61,310 bases of DNA from Leekyejoonella antrihumi (lineage in GTDB: Bacteria; Actinomycetota; Actinomycetes; Actinomycetales; Dermatophilaceae), in NCBI RefSeq assembly GCF_007845645.1, contig NZ_VCQV01000033.1:1-61310 (forward strand). Reading direction: 5' to 3'. Shown here one piece after another: positions 35,163-46,999 of this stretch. Below the pieces are notes generated by a model. That model was not told the DNA's origin. It worked only from the letters and a program-made list of their open reading frames with translations, and did not search any database. Numbering within the stretch: the first letter of the stretch is position 1; the number at the start of each line of letters is the position of its first letter. The position numbers and the translations under genes were made by a program.

Positions 35163-35582
35163 GTGACCTCGCGCACGCGCATCACCGATGCCGACTACGC
35201 ACGCCTCCTTGCCGTGCGGACCCGGCTTCGCAAGTTCGAGCACTGGAGCGCCGGGCAGGCCGCCGCAATGGGCCTCACGGGCAGCCAGCATCAGCTGTTG
35301 CTCGCCATCCGCGGTCACCGCGGACCGGAAGGCCCCACGATCGGCGAGGTCGCCGACTATCTCCTGGTGCGACACAACACCGCCGTCGAACTGGTCAACC
35401 GCACCCAGGAGCTGGGGCTGATCGAACGAGTCCGGGACGACGTCGACCATCGAGTCGTGCGTCTCACTCTGACCGATGAGGGCCGTAAGCGACTGAATGC
35501 GTTGTCGGCCGAGCACATTGAGGAACTGGCCCGCCTGGCGACGGTCGTCGACGAGCTGATCGACACGCTACGCACGGCGTGA
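35163..35582 (+). CDS. MarR-family regulator
   Basis: The 139-aa winged-helix protein has the MarR core (GSQHQLLLAIRGHRGPEGPTIGEVADYLLVRHNTAVELVNRTQELGLIERVRDDVDHRVVRLTLTDEG), including the DxRxxxxxLT wing motif as DHRVVRLTLT. GAAGGG lies eight bases before the GTG start. It is divergent from the ClC-CBS gene over an extended palindrome, so autoregulation and control of the channel are likely. The ligand is unknown. Confidence 0.92.
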   Translation: MTSRTRITDADYARLLAVRTRLRKFEHWSAGQAAAMGLTGSQHQLLLAIRGHRGPEGPTIGEVADYLLVRHNTAVELVNRTQELGLIERVRDDVDHRVVRLTLTDEGRKRLNALSAEHIEELARLATVVDELIDTLRTA

Positions 35583-35617
35583 CCACCCGGGCACCATCGG
35601 CGCCAGACCGTCGCCGA

Positions 35618-36685
35618 TCAGTCCTGGATGGCCAACTCGGCAATCTGTAGGAGATTCAGACCCGAACCCTTGCGCAGGTTGTCCGAGCAGATGAACATGT
35701 CGACCGACCTCGGGAAGTCCTCCGACTGACGGATCCGCCCGACGAACGTCGGATCGGCACCGACCGTGTCCGCCGGTGTCGGCCACTCCGCATGCCTCGG
35801 TTCGTCCAGCACGACAACGGAGTTGGAGTCCTCCGTCAGCACCTGCGCGGCATCGTCGCGCGTGAAGGCTTGCTCGAAGGTCGCATGGACCGTCATGGAG
35901 TGCGTGGTGATGACCGGCACCTGCACGCACGTCGTGGCCACCCGCAGATAGGGCAGGTTCAGCAGCCGACGCAGCTCACGTCGCACCGTGGCCTCGGCGG
36001 TCGACCACGGGCTCCCGGACGACGGGGGGCCTACCCAGGGCACGACGTTGAACGCGATGGGCGCCGGAAACGGTGAGGTCTCGTCCAGCTCGGACAGCAG
36101 TCGACGAACGTCACCGGGCGTCTGTCCGACGCTGCGGTTGCCGGACAGCTCGACCACCTCTTCATACAGCTGCCAGACACCGGCGACGCCGGCGTCCGAG
36201 ACGGCCTGGTAGGTGGAGATGACGACCTCGGTGAGATGCCAGTGATGATGCAGTGACGCCAACACATTCACGGCCATCAGGGTGGGCGCGGACGGACTGG
36301 CCAGCACGGTGCCGGTGGGCACCCCGCGCGCCGCGTTCGGGTTGATCTCCGGCACGACCAGCGGGGCATGACCGTCCGCGGCGGCGCGGCCGGATCCATC
36401 GATCACCACCGCCCCGTGCTCGGCTGCGACCGGCGCCCACTTCGCGGCCACCTCCGCGGGCACGGCGAGGATGGCGACATCGACGTCCACGAACACGTCC
36501 GAGCACAGTTCCTGGACGTACTGCCCCTCGCCTCTGGCCGAGACCTCGTGGCCCTCCGACCGGTCCGAGGCGACCAGACGGATCTCACCCCAGAGGTCCT
36601 CGCGGGTGCTGAGCATCGACAGCAGAACCTGGCCTACCGCACCGGTCGCACCGACCAGCGCGAGCGTGGGCTTTGTTGAAACCAT
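35618..36685 (-). CDS. Aspartate-semialdehyde dehydrogenase-like protein without catalytic Cys
   Basis: The 355-aa protein is homologous along its whole length to the Asd encoded next to it: Rossmann start [38 protein letters not shown] with Gln160, and an Asd dimerisation domain. The active-site loop reads ASPSAPT where true Asd has ANPNCTT, so the nucleophilic Cys is Ala133. The phosphate-binding SSAWR is replaced by GSGRAA, and the RVPV arginine is Gln (CVQVPV). It can hardly make aspartate semialdehyde. The frame is intact and it follows lysC-asd closely, so a structural or regulatory partner is a fair guess; annotation as a second Asd would be wrong. Confidence 0.88.
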   Translation of the reverse strand: MVSTKPTLALVGATGAVGQVLLSMLSTREDLWGEIRLVASDRSEGHEVSARGEGQYVQELCSDVFVDVDVAILAVPAEVAAKWAPVAAEHGAVVIDGSGRAAADGHAPLVVPEINPNAARGVPTGTVLASPSAPTLMAVNVLASLHHHWHLTEVVISTYQAVSDAGVAGVWQLYEEVVELSGNRSVGQTPGDVRRLLSELDETSPFPAPIAFNVVPWVGPPSSGSPWSTAEATVRRELRRLLNLPYLRVATTCVQVPVITTHSMTVHATFEQAFTRDDAAQVLTEDSNSVVVLDEPRHAEWPTPADTVGADPTFVGRIRQSEDFPRSVDMFICSDNLRKGSGLNLLQIAELAIQD

Positions 36686-36695
36686 GGTGGACCAA

Positions 36696-39016
<2,321 letters not shown>

Positions 39017-39176
39017 AGCGCAATCTCCGTGGTTGAGGAATGCGTACGGAGATCCAAAGTTTAATCCCGTAACCCGGCAAAGTGCCGGGTGCCCGCATCC
39101 CGGACGGTGGGATCGCACGTGCTATCCGCGCACGCGTGAGCAAGTCGGGTGCCGGCAGGTCGACCATACTGGCGCG

Positions 39177-39791
39177 ATGGGGATCTACGCGGACAGCATC
39201 CTGCCGCGCATCATCGACCGGACCATGCGACACAACGAGTTCAGTGTGATCCGTGCACGAGTCGCGTCCGGCCTGAGTGGTTGCGTGCTCGAAGTCGGCT
39301 TCGGTTCGGGCCTCAACGTGCCGCACTACCCATCGGCGGTGACCCGAGTGCTCGCCGTGGATCCCTCCCGCACCGGTCGCAGACTGGCGGCCGGGCGAAT
39401 CGCGGCAAGCCCGGTGCCGGTCGACAGCATTGCTCTCGATGGCCAGGCGATCCCGCTCGATGACGCGTGTGTCGACCACGCCCTGACCACCTGGACCCTG
39501 TGCACCATCCCCGAGGTCGATCAGGCGATGATCGAAATCGCCCGGGTGCTGCGCCCTGGCGGGTCGCTGCACTTCGTCGAGCACGGACGCTCGCCCGACC
39601 CGGCTGTGGCCCGCTGGCAGGATCGGCTCACCCCGATCCAGCGACGGGTGGCCGGCGGGTGCCACCTGAACAGGCCGATCGACCAGATCATCGGGCGTTC
39701 CGGGCTCCGCCTGGACACCTTAGAAACCTCATACATGGCCGGCCCGAAGGCGTTCGGCTACCTCTACGAGGGCATCGCCACCAAGCGCTGA
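39177..39791 (+). CDS. Class I SAM-dependent methyltransferase
   Basis: The 204-aa protein starts MGIYADSILPRIIDRTM and shows methyltransferase motif I (VLEVGFGSGLNVPHYP), VLAVDPS for motif II and DHALTTWTLCTIPEVDQA and IARVLRPGGSLHFVEHG for the later motifs. The sequence belongs to the Methyltransf_11-like class; the substrate is unknown. It is divergent from lysC. No partner gene suggests a pathway. Confidence 0.88.
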   Translation: MGIYADSILPRIIDRTMRHNEFSVIRARVASGLSGCVLEVGFGSGLNVPHYPSAVTRVLAVDPSRTGRRLAAGRIAASPVPVDSIALDGQAIPLDDACVDHALTTWTLCTIPEVDQAMIEIARVLRPGGSLHFVEHGRSPDPAVARWQDRLTPIQRRVAGGCHLNRPIDQIIGRSGLRLDTLETSYMAGPKAFGYLYEGIATKR

Positions 39792-39861
39792 GCGTGCCAG
39801 ATCGCGGCGCGTCCGGTTCGAGCGACCGGGTCTCCCGTCGGCCGCGACGGGGCGACATCCG

Positions 39862-40449
39862 CTACGGATGCAGCGCGTCGAACTCCGCCTCGGCGACCGT
39901 CTCCTCGTCCGCGTCCATCCGCAGGTGCCCCAGGATCGTCTGCAGCACGCGCAGGACGGCGGAGGCCCGCACCCCCCACTCGGACAGATAGCTGAACTGC
40001 CACCACCACATGGCCTCGGTCAGCCGCCCGTGCTCGTAGTGCGCCAGCCCGTGCTCCAACGCGCCGACGATTCCGGCCAGATCGTCCGACAGGGCGCCCC
40101 TGGAGATCTCCATCGAGGTCACCGGGTCGACCAGGTCGGTGAAGTCGTCAATGCCCTGGAATGCGTTGGCGAGCGAGACGCGCAGGCCGTCCAGGTCGGT
40201 CTCCGGGCCGCTGTCCGCCTCGAATCGCTCCGCCGGCACGACGTCCTGGATCGCACCGAGACGTGCCCCGGTGACGGACAGCTGGGCCACCGCGATGAGC
40301 AGCAGCGGAATCACCGCATCGGGGGTGGCCCCGGTCGCCATGTCGCGGATTGCGCCGCTGAAGTCGTGCGCATCCTTGGCCGTCTCGTGCACCAGTTCCT
40401 TGAGCTGCACCTCGGCCTGCTGGGTGGTTGTGGCCCGTGACTCAGGCAT
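39862..40449 (-). CDS. DUF5063 domain protein
   Basis: The protein of about 195 aa begins [20 protein letters not shown] and is mostly helical and acidic. Length, composition and position directly after recR match the DUF5063 family found beside recR in many actinobacteria; function is unknown. The start at 40449 has GGAGGAGGG upstream and overlaps the recR 3' end by 8 bp, so it is co-translated. There is no membrane segment. Confidence 0.8.
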   Translation of the reverse strand: MPESRATTTQQAEVQLKELVHETAKDAHDFSGAIRDMATGATPDAVIPLLLIAVAQLSVTGARLGAIQDVVPAERFEADSGPETDLDGLRVSLANAFQGIDDFTDLVDPVTSMEISRGALSDDLAGIVGALEHGLAHYEHGRLTEAMWWWQFSYLSEWGVRASAVLRVLQTILGHLRMDADEETVAEAEFDALHP

Positions 40450-41041
40450 CGACAACCCTCCTCCCCTCGAACGCACGACCGAGGGTGACCTCGTCGGCGT
40501 ACTCCAAGTCTCCCCCGACCGGCAGCCCCGAGGCCAGTCTGCTGACGGTAATGCCCATCGAGCGCAGCAGCCGGCTCAGATAGGTCGCGGTGGCCTCACC
40601 GTTGAGGTTGGGGTTGGTGGCGAGAATCACCTCGTCGACCGGCTCCGCCCCGAGCCGGCGCACCAGCTCGGTGATCTTCAGGTCGTCCGGGCCGATGCCG
40701 TCGATCGGACTGATCGCACCGCCGAGCACGTGGTAGCGACCGTGGAACTCCCGGGTCCGCTCCATCGCGACGATGTCCTTCGGCTCCTCCACGACGCACA
40801 GCAGCCGGACGTCCCGTCGCGGGTCCAGGCAGATGCGGCACTGCTGCGCCTCGGCGACGTTGAAGCACGTCTCGCAGAAGCGCACCTTCTCGCGAACCAC
40901 CGTGAGCACCTCGGTCAGCCGGCGCACGTCGGCGGGGTCGGCCTGCAGCAGATGGAACGCTATCCGCTGGGCCGACTTCGGGCCGACGCCAGGCAGCCGG
41001 CCGAGCTCATCGATCAGGTCCTGGACCACACCTTCATACAC
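40442..41041 (-). CDS. recR: Recombination mediator protein RecR
   Basis: The 199-aa protein is complete, with the helix-hairpin-helix ([20 protein letters not shown]), a four-Cys zinc finger ([16 protein letters not shown]), the Toprim domain ([17 protein letters not shown]) and a C-terminal Walker-B-like stretch. With RecO/RecF it loads RecA at gaps. It sits in the usual actinobacterial neighbourhood with dnaX upstream, here separated by plsC. Confidence 0.96.
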   Translation of the reverse strand: MYEGVVQDLIDELGRLPGVGPKSAQRIAFHLLQADPADVRRLTEVLTVVREKVRFCETCFNVAEAQQCRICLDPRRDVRLLCVVEEPKDIVAMERTREFHGRYHVLGGAISPIDGIGPDDLKITELVRRLGAEPVDEVILATNPNLNGEATATYLSRLLRSMGITVSRLASGLPVGGDLEYADEVTLGRAFEGRRVVDA

Positions 41042-41071
41042 AGCAGTCGAGCCTATGCCTCTCGCGCCACA

Positions 41072-41740
41072 TCACGCGGACGGCGGGCGCTCGTTGTAGG
41101 TGCCGGCCTCTTCCTGCCCGGACAACCGCGCGATGGCCGACATGATCTCGTCGGTGGCCTCCCGGCGCGCTCGACCGCCGGGCACCCCGGCATACCTGCC
41201 GGCGAAGTCGATCGGCTCGCCGAACCGGACGGTGACCGGCGCCAGGTGCGGACGGTTCTGCCCGACCGGTTGCACTTGCTCGGTGCCCGTGAGCCCGACC
41301 GGCACAACGGGCACACCCGCGGTCAGCGCCAGGTATGCCGCCCCGGTGCGGCCGCGGTAGAGCCGGCCATCTCGTGAGCGGGTGCCCTCGGGGTAGATCC
41401 CGAAGGCGTCGCCGCGGCGCAGCACCTCCAGGGCCGTGTCGAGTGAGTCGACCGCGGCGCGCGAGTCGTCGCGCTCGACCGGGATCATGCCCATCGAGGT
41501 GAACCAGGCGCGCGACAGGGCGCCCTTGAGGCCGGGGCCGTTGAAGTAGTCGGCCTTCGCGAGGAAGAACACCGGTCTCGGCGCCACCATCGGGATCACC
41601 ACACTGTCGACGAACGAGCGATGGTTGCTGGCCAGAATGACGCCACCGGTGCGCGGAATGTGGTGCCGCCCGGAGACCTTCGGCCGCCAGATCGCCCGCA
41701 GGGCCGGGGCCACGACCATCCGTGATGTCAGATACAGCAT
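41072..41740 (-). CDS. plsC: 1-acylglycerol-3-phosphate acyltransferase (PlsC-type)
   Basis: The 222-aa acyltransferase has the catalytic HX4D motif (ASNHRSFVDSVV) and the substrate-binding FGIYPEGTRSRDG, with VPVVPVGLTGT further on. It acylates lysophosphatidic acid in phospholipid synthesis at the membrane. A membrane-associating N-terminal stretch (MVVAPALRAIW) is present, but no clear transmembrane helix. It begins 3 bp after dnaX ends and so probably belongs to the dnaX-recR transcript. Confidence 0.88.
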   Translation of the reverse strand: MLYLTSRMVVAPALRAIWRPKVSGRHHIPRTGGVILASNHRSFVDSVVIPMVAPRPVFFLAKADYFNGPGLKGALSRAWFTSMGMIPVERDDSRAAVDSLDTALEVLRRGDAFGIYPEGTRSRDGRLYRGRTGAAYLALTAGVPVVPVGLTGTEQVQPVGQNRPHLAPVTVRFGEPIDFAGRYAGVPGGRARREATDEIMSAIARLSGQEEAGTYNERPPSA

Positions 41741-41743
41741 CTG

Positions 41744-43900
41744 CTACTCCACCTGGTCGTCGATGATGGTGCCGCCAAGCACACTGGTGATGACGGGGAT
41801 GCCGACCTCGCCGAGGTCGTCCACGTCCTCGTCGTCCATGGACTCATCGGTCGGCACATGGGCCGATGACGGCTGCGGTGCGTCAGCGCTTCCGGCAGAT
41901 CCCGACGAGGTCGCCCAGTCCGGTGGCGGAGCGCTCACGGCACCCCACCCGCCGTCCTGATGGTCCTGCTGCCGGCGCTGCGCGGCCGCCTCCCGAGCCG
42001 CCGCACGGGCCTTGCCCGACGCCGCCGGGGGTTTCGAAGGCGCGGGCTGCTCGGTAGGCGGTGCGGGCGCTCCCTCAGTGGGCGCCGGCGCGCGATGCTC
42101 ATCGCGCTGCTCGGGCTGTGCCGGATGCTCATCGGGCTGCTCGGGCTGCTCGGGCTGCACCGTGGGAGTGGGTGCGCTGTCATCCGCCTGCGCCTCGACC
42201 CGCACATCCAACCCGACGGCCTCAACCAACGCACGCCGCACCACGTCCGGGTGCTGTCCGCGGCTGAAGGTCTGTGCGAGCCCCGGACTGCTCGTGCCCA
42301 GCAGCAGCCGCTCACCGTTGAGGTCCAGGACGTGGGCGTGCTGGCTCAGCAGCGCCCAGGTGACGCGCTTGGCCCGGAAGATCCGGTCGAGGACGTCCGG
42401 CCACGCCCGGCGGATCGCGTCGGTGTCCAGGCCACCCCCGGGGGCCGTTGCAGTCGGCCGAACCGGTGCGTCGCCTGTTCCTCGATCGCCGACGTCGTCG
42501 GATGGGGGTGCGTCCGTCGCCGGATCTCGATCCGCCGATCGGCCTTCGGCCGCCCGCGCTACTCGGTCAGCGGGGGGTCTGACACCTGGCGCGGACTGCG
42601 GCGCCTCCGGCACCGGCGCCTCAGGCGTAGCAGCCGCGGCGGTCGGCGCCGACTGTGCCGGTGGAGCCGGAGCCGGTGGAGCCGGTGCCACCGCCGTTGC
42701 GGAACCACCACCGGCTCCGATGTCGAGCCGACGTTCAAGTCGGTCCAGCCGCGCGGCATACCCCTGCTCGCCGGAGGCTGCGGGCAGCAGCACTCGGGCG
42801 CAGATCAGCTCGAGCTGCAACCGCGGACTGGTGGCACCGGTCATCTCGGTGAGACCGGTGTTGACGATGTCGGCGGCACGCGACAAGGTGCCCTGGCCGA
42901 AGGCCGCCGCCTGCTGACGCATGCGCTCCAGCTGATCCTCCGGCACCCCACGCAGCACCTGACCGGCACCCTCCGTCAGCGCCGCGACGATGATCAGGTC
43001 GCGCAGCCGTTCAAGCAGGTCCTCGACGAAGCGGCGCGGGTCGTGGCCGGACTCGATCACCTTGTCGACCTGCCGAAAGGTCGCCGCGCCGTCGGAGGCC
43101 GCCACCGCGTCGATCGTCGCATCGAGCAGCTCGGCGTCGGTGAACCCGAGCAGAGCTGCCGCCCCGGCATACGTCAGTCCATCGTCGGCCGACCCGGCGA
43201 TCAGCTGGTCCAGCACGGACAGCGAGTCACGCACGGATCCGCCGCCGGCGCGGGTCACGAAGGACAGCACGCCCGGCTCGACGGTGACACCCTCCGCATC
43301 GCACAGCTGCTGCATGTAGTCGGCCAGCCGCTGCGGTGGCACGAGCCGGAACGGGTAGTGGTGCGTGCGGGAGCGGATCGTGCCGATGACCTTCTCGGGC
43401 TCGGTCGTCGCGAAGATGAACTTCACGTGCTCCGGTGGCTCCTCGACGATCTTCAGCAGGGCGTTGAATCCCTGCGGGGTCACCATGTGCGCCTCGTCGA
43501 TGATGTAGATCTTGTAACGGCTCTGCGCCGGGCCGAACGAGGCACGTTCACGCAGCTCACGGGCGTCGTCGACACCACCGTGACTGGCCGCATCGATCTC
43601 GATGACGTCGACGGTGCCAGAACCCCCGCGGGCCAGCGCAACGCAGGACTCGCACTCACCGCAGGGGTCCGGGGTCGGGCCCTGCGCGCAGTTGAGACAC
43701 CGCGCGAGAATGCGCGCGCTGGTCGTCTTGCCGCAGCCCCGTGGACCGCTGAAGAGGTAGGCATGGCCCACCCGGCCGCTGCGCAACGCCTGCATCAACG
43801 GCTCGGTCACGTGTTCCTGACCGATGACGTCGACGAACGTCTCCGGGCGGTATCGGCGGTAGAGCGCGGTGGGGGTACCACCCGCTTGCGGGGGAGTCAC
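41744..43900 (-). CDS. dnaX: DNA polymerase III gamma/tau subunit
   Basis: From GTG 43900 the product is 718 aa: TALYRRYRPETFVDVIGQEHV, Walker A GPRGCGKTTSAR, the zinc module CLNCAQGPTPDPCGECESC, Walker B YIIDEAHMVT and sensor 1 FATTEPEKV. The collar and a long Pro/Ala/Gln/Glu-rich linker follow (repeated PEQ/DEH units near 42080-42170), then the tau-like C-terminal region that contacts the polymerase. No slippery run for a gamma frameshift was seen. Further N-terminal residues to 43978 are possible but not family-like. It is the ATPase that loads the sliding clamp. Confidence 0.95.
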   Translation of the reverse strand: MTPPQAGGTPTALYRRYRPETFVDVIGQEHVTEPLMQALRSGRVGHAYLFSGPRGCGKTTSARILARCLNCAQGPTPDPCGECESCVALARGGSGTVDVIEIDAASHGGVDDARELRERASFGPAQSRYKIYIIDEAHMVTPQGFNALLKIVEEPPEHVKFIFATTEPEKVIGTIRSRTHHYPFRLVPPQRLADYMQQLCDAEGVTVEPGVLSFVTRAGGGSVRDSLSVLDQLIAGSADDGLTYAGAAALLGFTDAELLDATIDAVAASDGAATFRQVDKVIESGHDPRRFVEDLLERLRDLIIVAALTEGAGQVLRGVPEDQLERMRQQAAAFGQGTLSRAADIVNTGLTEMTGATSPRLQLELICARVLLPAASGEQGYAARLDRLERRLDIGAGGGSATAVAPAPPAPAPPAQSAPTAAAATPEAPVPEAPQSAPGVRPPADRVARAAEGRSADRDPATDAPPSDDVGDRGTGDAPVRPTATAPGGGLDTDAIRRAWPDVLDRIFRAKRVTWALLSQHAHVLDLNGERLLLGTSSPGLAQTFSRGQHPDVVRRALVEAVGLDVRVEAQADDSAPTPTVQPEQPEQPDEHPAQPEQRDEHRAPAPTEGAPAPPTEQPAPSKPPAASGKARAAAREAAAQRRQQDHQDGGWGAVSAPPPDWATSSGSAGSADAPQPSSAHVPTDESMDDEDVDDLGEVGIPVITSVLGGTIIDDQVE

Positions 43901-44012
43901 AGAACCCAACTTAGTCGGGCCCGGTGTCACGGCGAATGCCGTCCACAGATGAGATCGCTGAGATCCCGCCGCGCTCAATCACGTCGCTCCTGCCGAATCC
44001 GCTCTGCCCAAT

Positions 44013-44068
44013 CATGACGAAAGCGGCAGACCCACTCGCTGCGCTCGAGGTCTGCCGCTTTCGTCATG
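44013..44068 (-). terminator. Long hairpin downstream of tRNA-Ser(GGA)
   Basis: CATGACGAAAGCGGCAGACC (44013-44032) and its exact complement (44049-44068) form a 20-bp perfect stem around a 16-base loop that itself contains CTCGCTGCGCTCG. It starts 2 bp past the tRNA 3' end on the minus strand and separates it from dnaX. Confidence 0.75.
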
Positions 44069-44070
44069 GC

Positions 44071-44154
44071 GGAGGATAGGGGATTCGAACCCCTGAGGGC
44101 GTTAACCCAACACGCTTTCCAAGCGTGCGCACTAGGCCACTATGCGAATCCTCC
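44071..44154 (-). tRNA. tRNA-Ser (anticodon GGA)
   Basis: On the minus strand the acceptor arms GGAGGAT and ATCCTCC pair. The anticodon stem CACGC/GCGTG holds loop TTGGAAA, giving anticodon GGA. A long variable arm (GTTGGGTTAACGCCC) marks a class II tRNA, and the T-arm is GGGGTTCGAATCCCC. CCA is not encoded. Placement between dnaX and SRP RNA is common in actinobacteria. Confidence 0.95.
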
Positions 44155-44246
44155 TCGGCGCAGGATGCTACCGCTCCAAGGGCACTGCTGCCCAATCGGC
44201 GCCATCCACCACCAGGATTCTGCACCGCCACCCAGGTGATCTACAG

Positions 44247-44345
44247 TGGTGCCAGATCCCCCACGCGGTGGTACCTCACCAAACTCCCCCAGGGCAGGAA
44301 TGCAGCAAGGGTAGGCGAGCTCTTCCAGGTGCGTGGGGGGTCCCT
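44247..44345 (+). ncRNA. ffs: Signal recognition particle RNA (4.5S type)
   Basis: The closing stem GATCCCCCACGC...GCGTGGGGGGTC brackets the conserved SRP core CAGGGCAGGAATGCAGCAAG followed by GGTAGGCGAGCTC, where Ffh binds. TACAGT just before the start is a fair -10 box, and CCCTTTTGTG after the stem may end transcription. The ends are estimated from the helix and could be off by several bases. The SRP RNA works with Ffh and FtsY in co-translational membrane targeting. Confidence 0.9.
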
Positions 44346-44546
44346 TTTGTGTCGGGAGTCGATGCTGGGGAGGCACCGCCACGGGCGCTGAAGCATCACG
44401 ATCCGATCTCAACCGGGCAAAATCAGGTGACACCGACCTGACCTGCACGGATCACCCAGCGAGACCGCTTATGGTGAGGCATCCGTGATCACGGAGGAAC
44501 CGGGCGTGGGGCACAATACGCCCGGAGACATGGGCAGGCGCCAGAA

Positions 44547-45353
44547 GTGGGAGAGATGGCAGCACACGCACGACGACAGGCACTCACCGTCGTCGTCGCG
44601 CTCACGTTGGGGGTGACTCTCGCGGGCTGTGGCGGCGATGCGCCGGCGAAGCGCAGCAGCGCGGTGTGTCCCACGCTGCTGCCCCGACCGACGATGTCGA
44701 TTCCGCTGTCCTCGATCCATCTCAACGTCTATAACGCGGCCGGCAGGAACAATTTTGCGTCGCAGATCTCGACCGAGCTGAAGTGGCGCGGGCTGAAGAT
44801 CATCTCCCTCGGCAACGACCCGATCTCCGATCAGCGATCGACCCCGAAGACGGCGGAGATCCGCTACGGCAACGGTGGCAAGCAGATCGCCCTGACCCTG
44901 GCGACACAGGTCAAGGACGCCACGCTCTACAACGACCACCGCACGAACCCCTCGGTCGACCTGGTGCTCGGCACCCACTTCCAGTTGGTGCCGGTGCCGC
45001 CCCCGCCGGCCTCCAAGGTCACGATCAACGTCTACAACACCACGTACCACTCCGGCTTGGCGACGCAGGTCGCCGGCGAGATGAGAAAGCGCGGCTTCAC
45101 CGTCGACTCCTATGGTAATGAGCCGCAGGGCAGGTTCTGGCCGGACGACGTCGCGGTCATCATGTATGGCGCGCAGGGCGAACCGGCGGCGCGGCGGGCT
45201 GCCCTGTCGTTCAAGGGAGCACGCCTGCTGCCGATCCAGCGGACCGGGACCGTGGTCGATGTGGAGCTGGGCAACAAGTACACGTCACTGGTGCCCGTTG
45301 CCCAGGCCACACCGAAACCCACGCCGAAGCCAACCGCCCCTGCGTGCAAGTGA
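44547..45353 (+). CDS. Lipoprotein with two LytR_C domains
   Basis: The 268-aa protein starts at a GTG with GGCAGG eight bases upstream. It has a lipoprotein signal (LTVVVALTLGVTLAGC, lipobox LAGC) and two tandem LytR_C-type units (IHLNVYNAAGRNNFASQIST; VTINVYNTTYHSGLATQVAG), each followed by an IRYG/IMYG strand and VDLVLG/VDVELG. A Pro/Lys/Thr tail closes it. LytR_C domains occur at the C-terminus of LCP wall-polymer ligases and alone in exported proteins; the role of the free domain is unclear. A related single-domain protein is encoded at 47.1 kb. Confidence 0.85.
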   Translation: MGEMAAHARRQALTVVVALTLGVTLAGCGGDAPAKRSSAVCPTLLPRPTMSIPLSSIHLNVYNAAGRNNFASQISTELKWRGLKIISLGNDPISDQRSTPKTAEIRYGNGGKQIALTLATQVKDATLYNDHRTNPSVDLVLGTHFQLVPVPPPPASKVTINVYNTTYHSGLATQVAGEMRKRGFTVDSYGNEPQGRFWPDDVAVIMYGAQGEPAARRAALSFKGARLLPIQRTGTVVDVELGNKYTSLVPVAQATPKPTPKPTAPACK

Positions 45354-45377
45354 GCGGTCGGCCTACGGACCGGGCGC

Positions 45378-46943
45378 CTATCGCCGGGCGGTTCCGAAAA
45401 GGCTGCGAGTCACCTGCCGAGTTCCGGCGCGGACCAGCGACTTGAACGCCGGCGAGTGCATGACCTCGGACGCCAACTCGGCGGCAACGCCTCGACCGCC
45501 GTCCTTGGTCTTGGCCGGCGCCTTGGCCGGCTCCGGCGGTTCCGGGTCACCGGCCGTCGGCGCCGGCGCCGCCTCGATCTTCTTGTTGAGCAGCTCGTAG
45601 GCAGACTCCCGGTCGACCTCCTTGCCGTACTTCGGCTGCAGCGGCGAGGCACCGATGATCTTGTCCATGTCGGCCTCCGGGGTGGGGCCCATCAGCGACT
45701 GCGGCGCACGCATCCGCGTCCACGCCACCGGGGTCGGCGCGCCCGTCTCGGACAGCACAGTGACCACCGCCTCGCCGGTCCCGAGGGTGGTCAGCAGCTC
45801 GTCGAGGTCGTAGGCGCTGTGCGGGAAGGTCTGCACGGTCGCCTTCAGCGCCTTGGCGTCCTCCGGCGTGAAGGCCCGCAGAGCGTGCTGCACCCGGTTG
45901 CCCAGCTGGGCGAGCACACCGTTCGGCACGTCCTTCGGCGTCTGGGTGACGAAGAAGATGCCGACTCCCTTGGAGCGGATCAGCTTGACCGTCTGCTCGA
46001 TCGCCTGCAGGAACGCCTTCGACGCGTCCTCGAAGAGCAGGTGCGCCTCGTCGAAGAAGAACACCAGCTTCGGCTTGTCGGCGTCGCCGACCTCCGGCAG
46101 GTCGTGGAAGAGATCGGCGAGCAGCCACATCAGGAAGGTCGAGAACACCGCCGGCTGGCTCTGCACGCCCGGAAGCTCCAGGCAGGTCACGACGCCCAGC
46201 CCGTCGTCGGTCGTCCGCAACAGGTCCTTGGTCTCGAACTCGGGCTCGCCGAAGAAGACCTCGGCACCGTTGTCGCTGAAAGCGATGAGGTTGCGCAGGA
46301 TCACGCCGGCCGTGGAGCTGGACAGTCCACCGAGGGCCTTCAGATCGTCCTTGCCCTCCTCGGAGGTCAGGTGCTGGATGACCGCCCGCAGGTCCTTCAG
46401 GTCCAGCAACGACAGGCCGTGCGAGTCCGCATAGTGAAAGACCAGCCCGAGGCTGGACTCCTGGGTCGCGTTCAACCCGAGCACCTTGGACAGCAGCGTC
46501 GGGCCGAACGAGGTGACCGTGGCGCGGACGGGCACACCCTTGCCCTGCCCACCCAGGCAGAGGAACTCCGTGGGGAATCCCTTGGCGGACCAGTCCTGTC
46601 CGACCTCTTTGGCGCGTGCGGTGACCTTGTCCCCGCCCGCGCCGGCACTGGCGATGCCGGACACGTCGCCCTTTACATCTGCCAGGAAGACCGGAACCCC
46701 GTTGGCCGACAGCTGTTCGGCGATGAGCTGCAGCGTCTTGGTCTTGCCCGTGCCGGTGGCACCCGCCACCAGTCCGTGCCGGTTCATCATGGCGAGCGGG
46801 AGCCGCACCGGGACGTCGGCGTGCGCCGCGCCGTCCGTCACTGCGGCTCCCAGCTCGAGCCCACCGCCGGTGAATTCGTAGCCGGACTTGATCTGGTCGA
46901 GGGGGTCTGCCTTGGAGTCGCTCACGCTGCCGACAATAGCCAC
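45378..46943 (-). CDS. HerA/DUF853-type helicase-like ATPase
   Basis: The 521-aa ATPase has Walker A GATGTGKTKTLQ near residue 59, FLADVKGDVSGIA, Walker B LVFFFDEAHLLFED and the arginine region FVTQTPKDVPNGVLAQLGNRVQHAL. This is the DUF853 (YjgR) type of the HerA/FtsK clade. These are cytosolic and often called helicase HerA-like; the biological role is not established. The C-terminus is Pro/Ala/Lys-rich and ends in TRSLFGTARR. It is divergent from the small gene at 47012. Confidence 0.9.
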   Translation of the reverse strand: MAIVGSVSDSKADPLDQIKSGYEFTGGGLELGAAVTDGAAHADVPVRLPLAMMNRHGLVAGATGTGKTKTLQLIAEQLSANGVPVFLADVKGDVSGIASAGAGGDKVTARAKEVGQDWSAKGFPTEFLCLGGQGKGVPVRATVTSFGPTLLSKVLGLNATQESSLGLVFHYADSHGLSLLDLKDLRAVIQHLTSEEGKDDLKALGGLSSSTAGVILRNLIAFSDNGAEVFFGEPEFETKDLLRTTDDGLGVVTCLELPGVQSQPAVFSTFLMWLLADLFHDLPEVGDADKPKLVFFFDEAHLLFEDASKAFLQAIEQTVKLIRSKGVGIFFVTQTPKDVPNGVLAQLGNRVQHALRAFTPEDAKALKATVQTFPHSAYDLDELLTTLGTGEAVVTVLSETGAPTPVAWTRMRAPQSLMGPTPEADMDKIIGASPLQPKYGKEVDRESAYELLNKKIEAAPAPTAGDPEPPEPAKAPAKTKDGGRGVAAELASEVMHSPAFKSLVRAGTRQVTRSLFGTARR

Positions 46944-46999
46944 CTCGCCACGCGAATGGCAGCAATCTCGGCCTCTCAGGGAAAACGAAGTCGGGCACG

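Noticed and set aside
42060-42180. Repeated GCTCGGGCTG units in dnaX considered as a possible tandem-repeat locus
   Set aside because: They simply encode the Pro/Gln/Glu-rich linker usual in gamma/tau proteins of high-GC bacteria; only a few degenerate units are present.
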